A program made the position numbers and the translations under genes. A DNA stretch of 64,000 bases, taken from assembly GCA_015501585.1 (NCBI GenBank), contig JADNRY010000012.1:310001-374000 (forward strand), in the 5' to 3' direction. This document shows, piece after piece, positions 62,510 through 64,000 of this stretch; position 1 is the stretch's first letter; every line of letters starts with the position of its first letter. The notes under the pieces are model-generated. The model searched no databases, had not been told where the DNA came from, and saw only the letters and a list, made by a program, of their open reading frames with translations. Source of the stretch: Rhodocollybia butyracea (Eukaryota; Basidiomycota; Agaricomycetes; Agaricales; Omphalotaceae).

Positions 62510-64000
62510 ATGATTATCCCTTCGATCCTGGTTTTTGTTGCATTTCTGAAGTCGACGTATGCCCAGTCTTCTGTGACGGTGTCAACAACGTCAGGAAGGC
62601 TCCAGGGCGTTAAACAAGATGGAGGCAAGTGCATATTTATTTATTTTGTTTGGGGGCCAACGTTTGGAATCGTCCTTTTACTCTAGTGATGTCGTTCAAA
62701 GGAATTGTAAGTTTATCACTAGACTTTGGTAGCCTTCTTCTCACTGCTACAATAATTGACAGCGATTCGGTCAGCCCCCGACTGGTCTCCTACGATGGGC
62801 ACCGCCTGTATCATTTGTCAGTGATGAAACGCATGATACGACGGTCCTCAGCCCATCCTGCATCCAACAATTTGCTTTTGCTACTGCCAGCTTGACCGAG
62901 GCTTTGTTTAATAATCCGCCGGTTGCCGAAAACGAGGACTGTCTCTTTTTGTTGGTTTACTTAATCTTCATTGACTTTGTGCTTATCTGTACTTACTAGG
63001 AATGTATGGGCCCCTTCTCCCTCCTCCGATACGTTGAAACCAGTGGTCTTCTGGATTTATGGCGGGTAAGACTGCTACTGCTGCTCGACATTCTGGAATC
63101 GTTTTGAGCCACTATTATAGCTCATTGGCATTCGGAACTGCATCTGTACCTGAGTACGATGGAACGTCGATTGCATCGAACCAAGGCATTGTCGTTGTTA
63201 GTTTCAACTACCGCACAAATGTCTTTGGGTTCCCAGGTGCTCCCGAATTACCTTTAGATGAAAATAATCTCGGTTTCTTGGACCAAGAGCTTGCTCTTAA
63301 ATGGGTTCAATTGAATATCCAACAATTTGGAGGGGATCCAGAGCAGATTACTATAATGGTAAGCACCGTTCAAACGAATTTACTTTATCTCACTTACAGA
63401 TGTATTTATTCAGGGCCAATCTGCCGGTGGATTCTCTGTTTCCGGGCTTGTTGTGCGGCATCCAATAGATCCGCCATTCAGAGCTGCCATAATATTTTCA
63501 GGCGCTTCACCAGACACTATTCCGAGCCTTACAGCCTTTGATGCTTTCGATAATTTCTCTACTGCGGTAGGATGTACACAAGCACCAGGTCCAGCAAGAC
63601 TTGCCTGCTTGAGGGCAGTTTCTGCAGCTGACATAAGAGCTTACACAAATGGACCCCTCAGTGGGTCTTTTGAACCTCTCATAGACGAGTAAGTGTATAT
63701 TTCCACTTGGAATGTATCAAATCTAACGTGCGTAGTGTCACTACTTTTGATGACAATTTGGAGCGGATTCGAGCCGGAAACGCCGCCAGAGTACCTCTTC
63801 TTGCTGGGAATATGCAGAACGATGGGACTCTGTTTACGGTTGGGGAGACTAATCTCACCGCATTCTTAGATACTGACGGGATTGGTGCGCTGGTTTCTGC
63901 GGGGCTTGTTAGGACATTGTACCCAGGGGAGAATGACACCAGTGTCATCGCAGACTCTTTCCGGGATTTGGTATTCTTGTGGTAAGGAATCGCGATCAAT
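62510..64000 (+). CDS. Secreted type-B carboxylesterase/lipase (partial, runs off the window)
   Basis: The ATG at 62510 opens a signal peptide, MIIPSILVFVAFLKSTYA, then QSSVTVSTTSGRLQGVKQDG. The family blocks follow across introns: MSFKGIRFGQPPTGLLRWAP, AENEDCLFLNVWAPSPS, VVFWIYGG / SLAFGTASVPEYDG (oxyanion hole), IVVVSFNYRTNVFGFPGAPE, NLGFLDQELALKWVQLNIQQ, FGGDPEQITIMGQSAGGFSV (catalytic Ser in GQSAGG). The last visible exon ends DSFRDLVFLW before a GTAAGG donor, so the Glu and His of the triad lie beyond base 64000. The first intron (62625-62686) uses a GC donor (GCAAGT). The enzyme hydrolyses esters or lipids outside the cell, and the exact substrate is unknown. Confidence 0.9.

Overview
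The window is nuclear DNA of a filamentous basidiomycete, most likely an Agaricomycete. The genes are dense and split by many introns of about 50-60 bp with GT-AG ends. The families present fit that group: a secreted AA9 polysaccharide monooxygenase, a Zn2Cys6 regulator with a fungal-specific domain, PMT4, a Def1-like CUE protein, and mushroom-type F-box and DUF6697-like proteins. I give outer gene coordinates and name exon borders where I could work them out by hand.

Layout. 1-2512: a possible 3' end of a gene, then no recognisable gene. 2513-9192: an F-box protein (-) and dipeptidyl peptidase III (+), divergent. 9461-12237: PAN3, the deadenylase adaptor. 12814-21789: a lineage-specific block with three diverged paralogues (two +, one -) sharing a C-terminal domain, plus a separate protein of about 915 aa whose second exon is frameshifted at an A9 run. 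A 273-bp foldback element sits inside this block. 22234-24183: an aldo/keto reductase, then the corpse of an NmrA-type oxidoreductase. 24812-34031: a very large rhodanese/dual-specificity phosphatase and a Def1-like CUE protein. 34658-38713: two minus-strand genes, a possible p31comet-like protein and a protein with several SUMO-interaction-like motifs. 39222-44743: an AA9 enzyme with two copies of a Cys module and a secreted S10 carboxypeptidase, separated by a 132-bp MITE with a clean 9-bp target duplication. 45144-49716: the PdxT/Sno glutaminase of vitamin B6 synthesis and protein O-mannosyltransferase PMT4, both minus. 50192-61029: a Zn2Cys6 transcription factor and an ABCC transporter. 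61030-62509: a gene-poor stretch with a tRNA-like (SINE-like) sequence. 62510-end: a secreted type-B carboxylesterase that runs off the window.

Functionally the window mixes housekeeping genes (PAN3, PMT4, PdxT, DPP III, Def1) with secreted nutrition genes (AA9, S10 peptidase, carboxylesterase) and detoxification or regulation genes (AKR, ABCC, Zn2Cys6 factor). No biosynthetic cluster is evident. Several anomalies are single-base events inside otherwise intact conserved frames: an A9 run at 15906, a lost base near 52133, a GA instead of GT donor at 59922, and a deletion-only second copy at 50256. Together they suggest residual assembly indels as well as real biology. The least described material is the three-member DUF6697-like cluster with its tandemly duplicated 42-nt coiled-coil exons, the multi-SIM protein, and the AA9 protein with duplicated CX6C modules.
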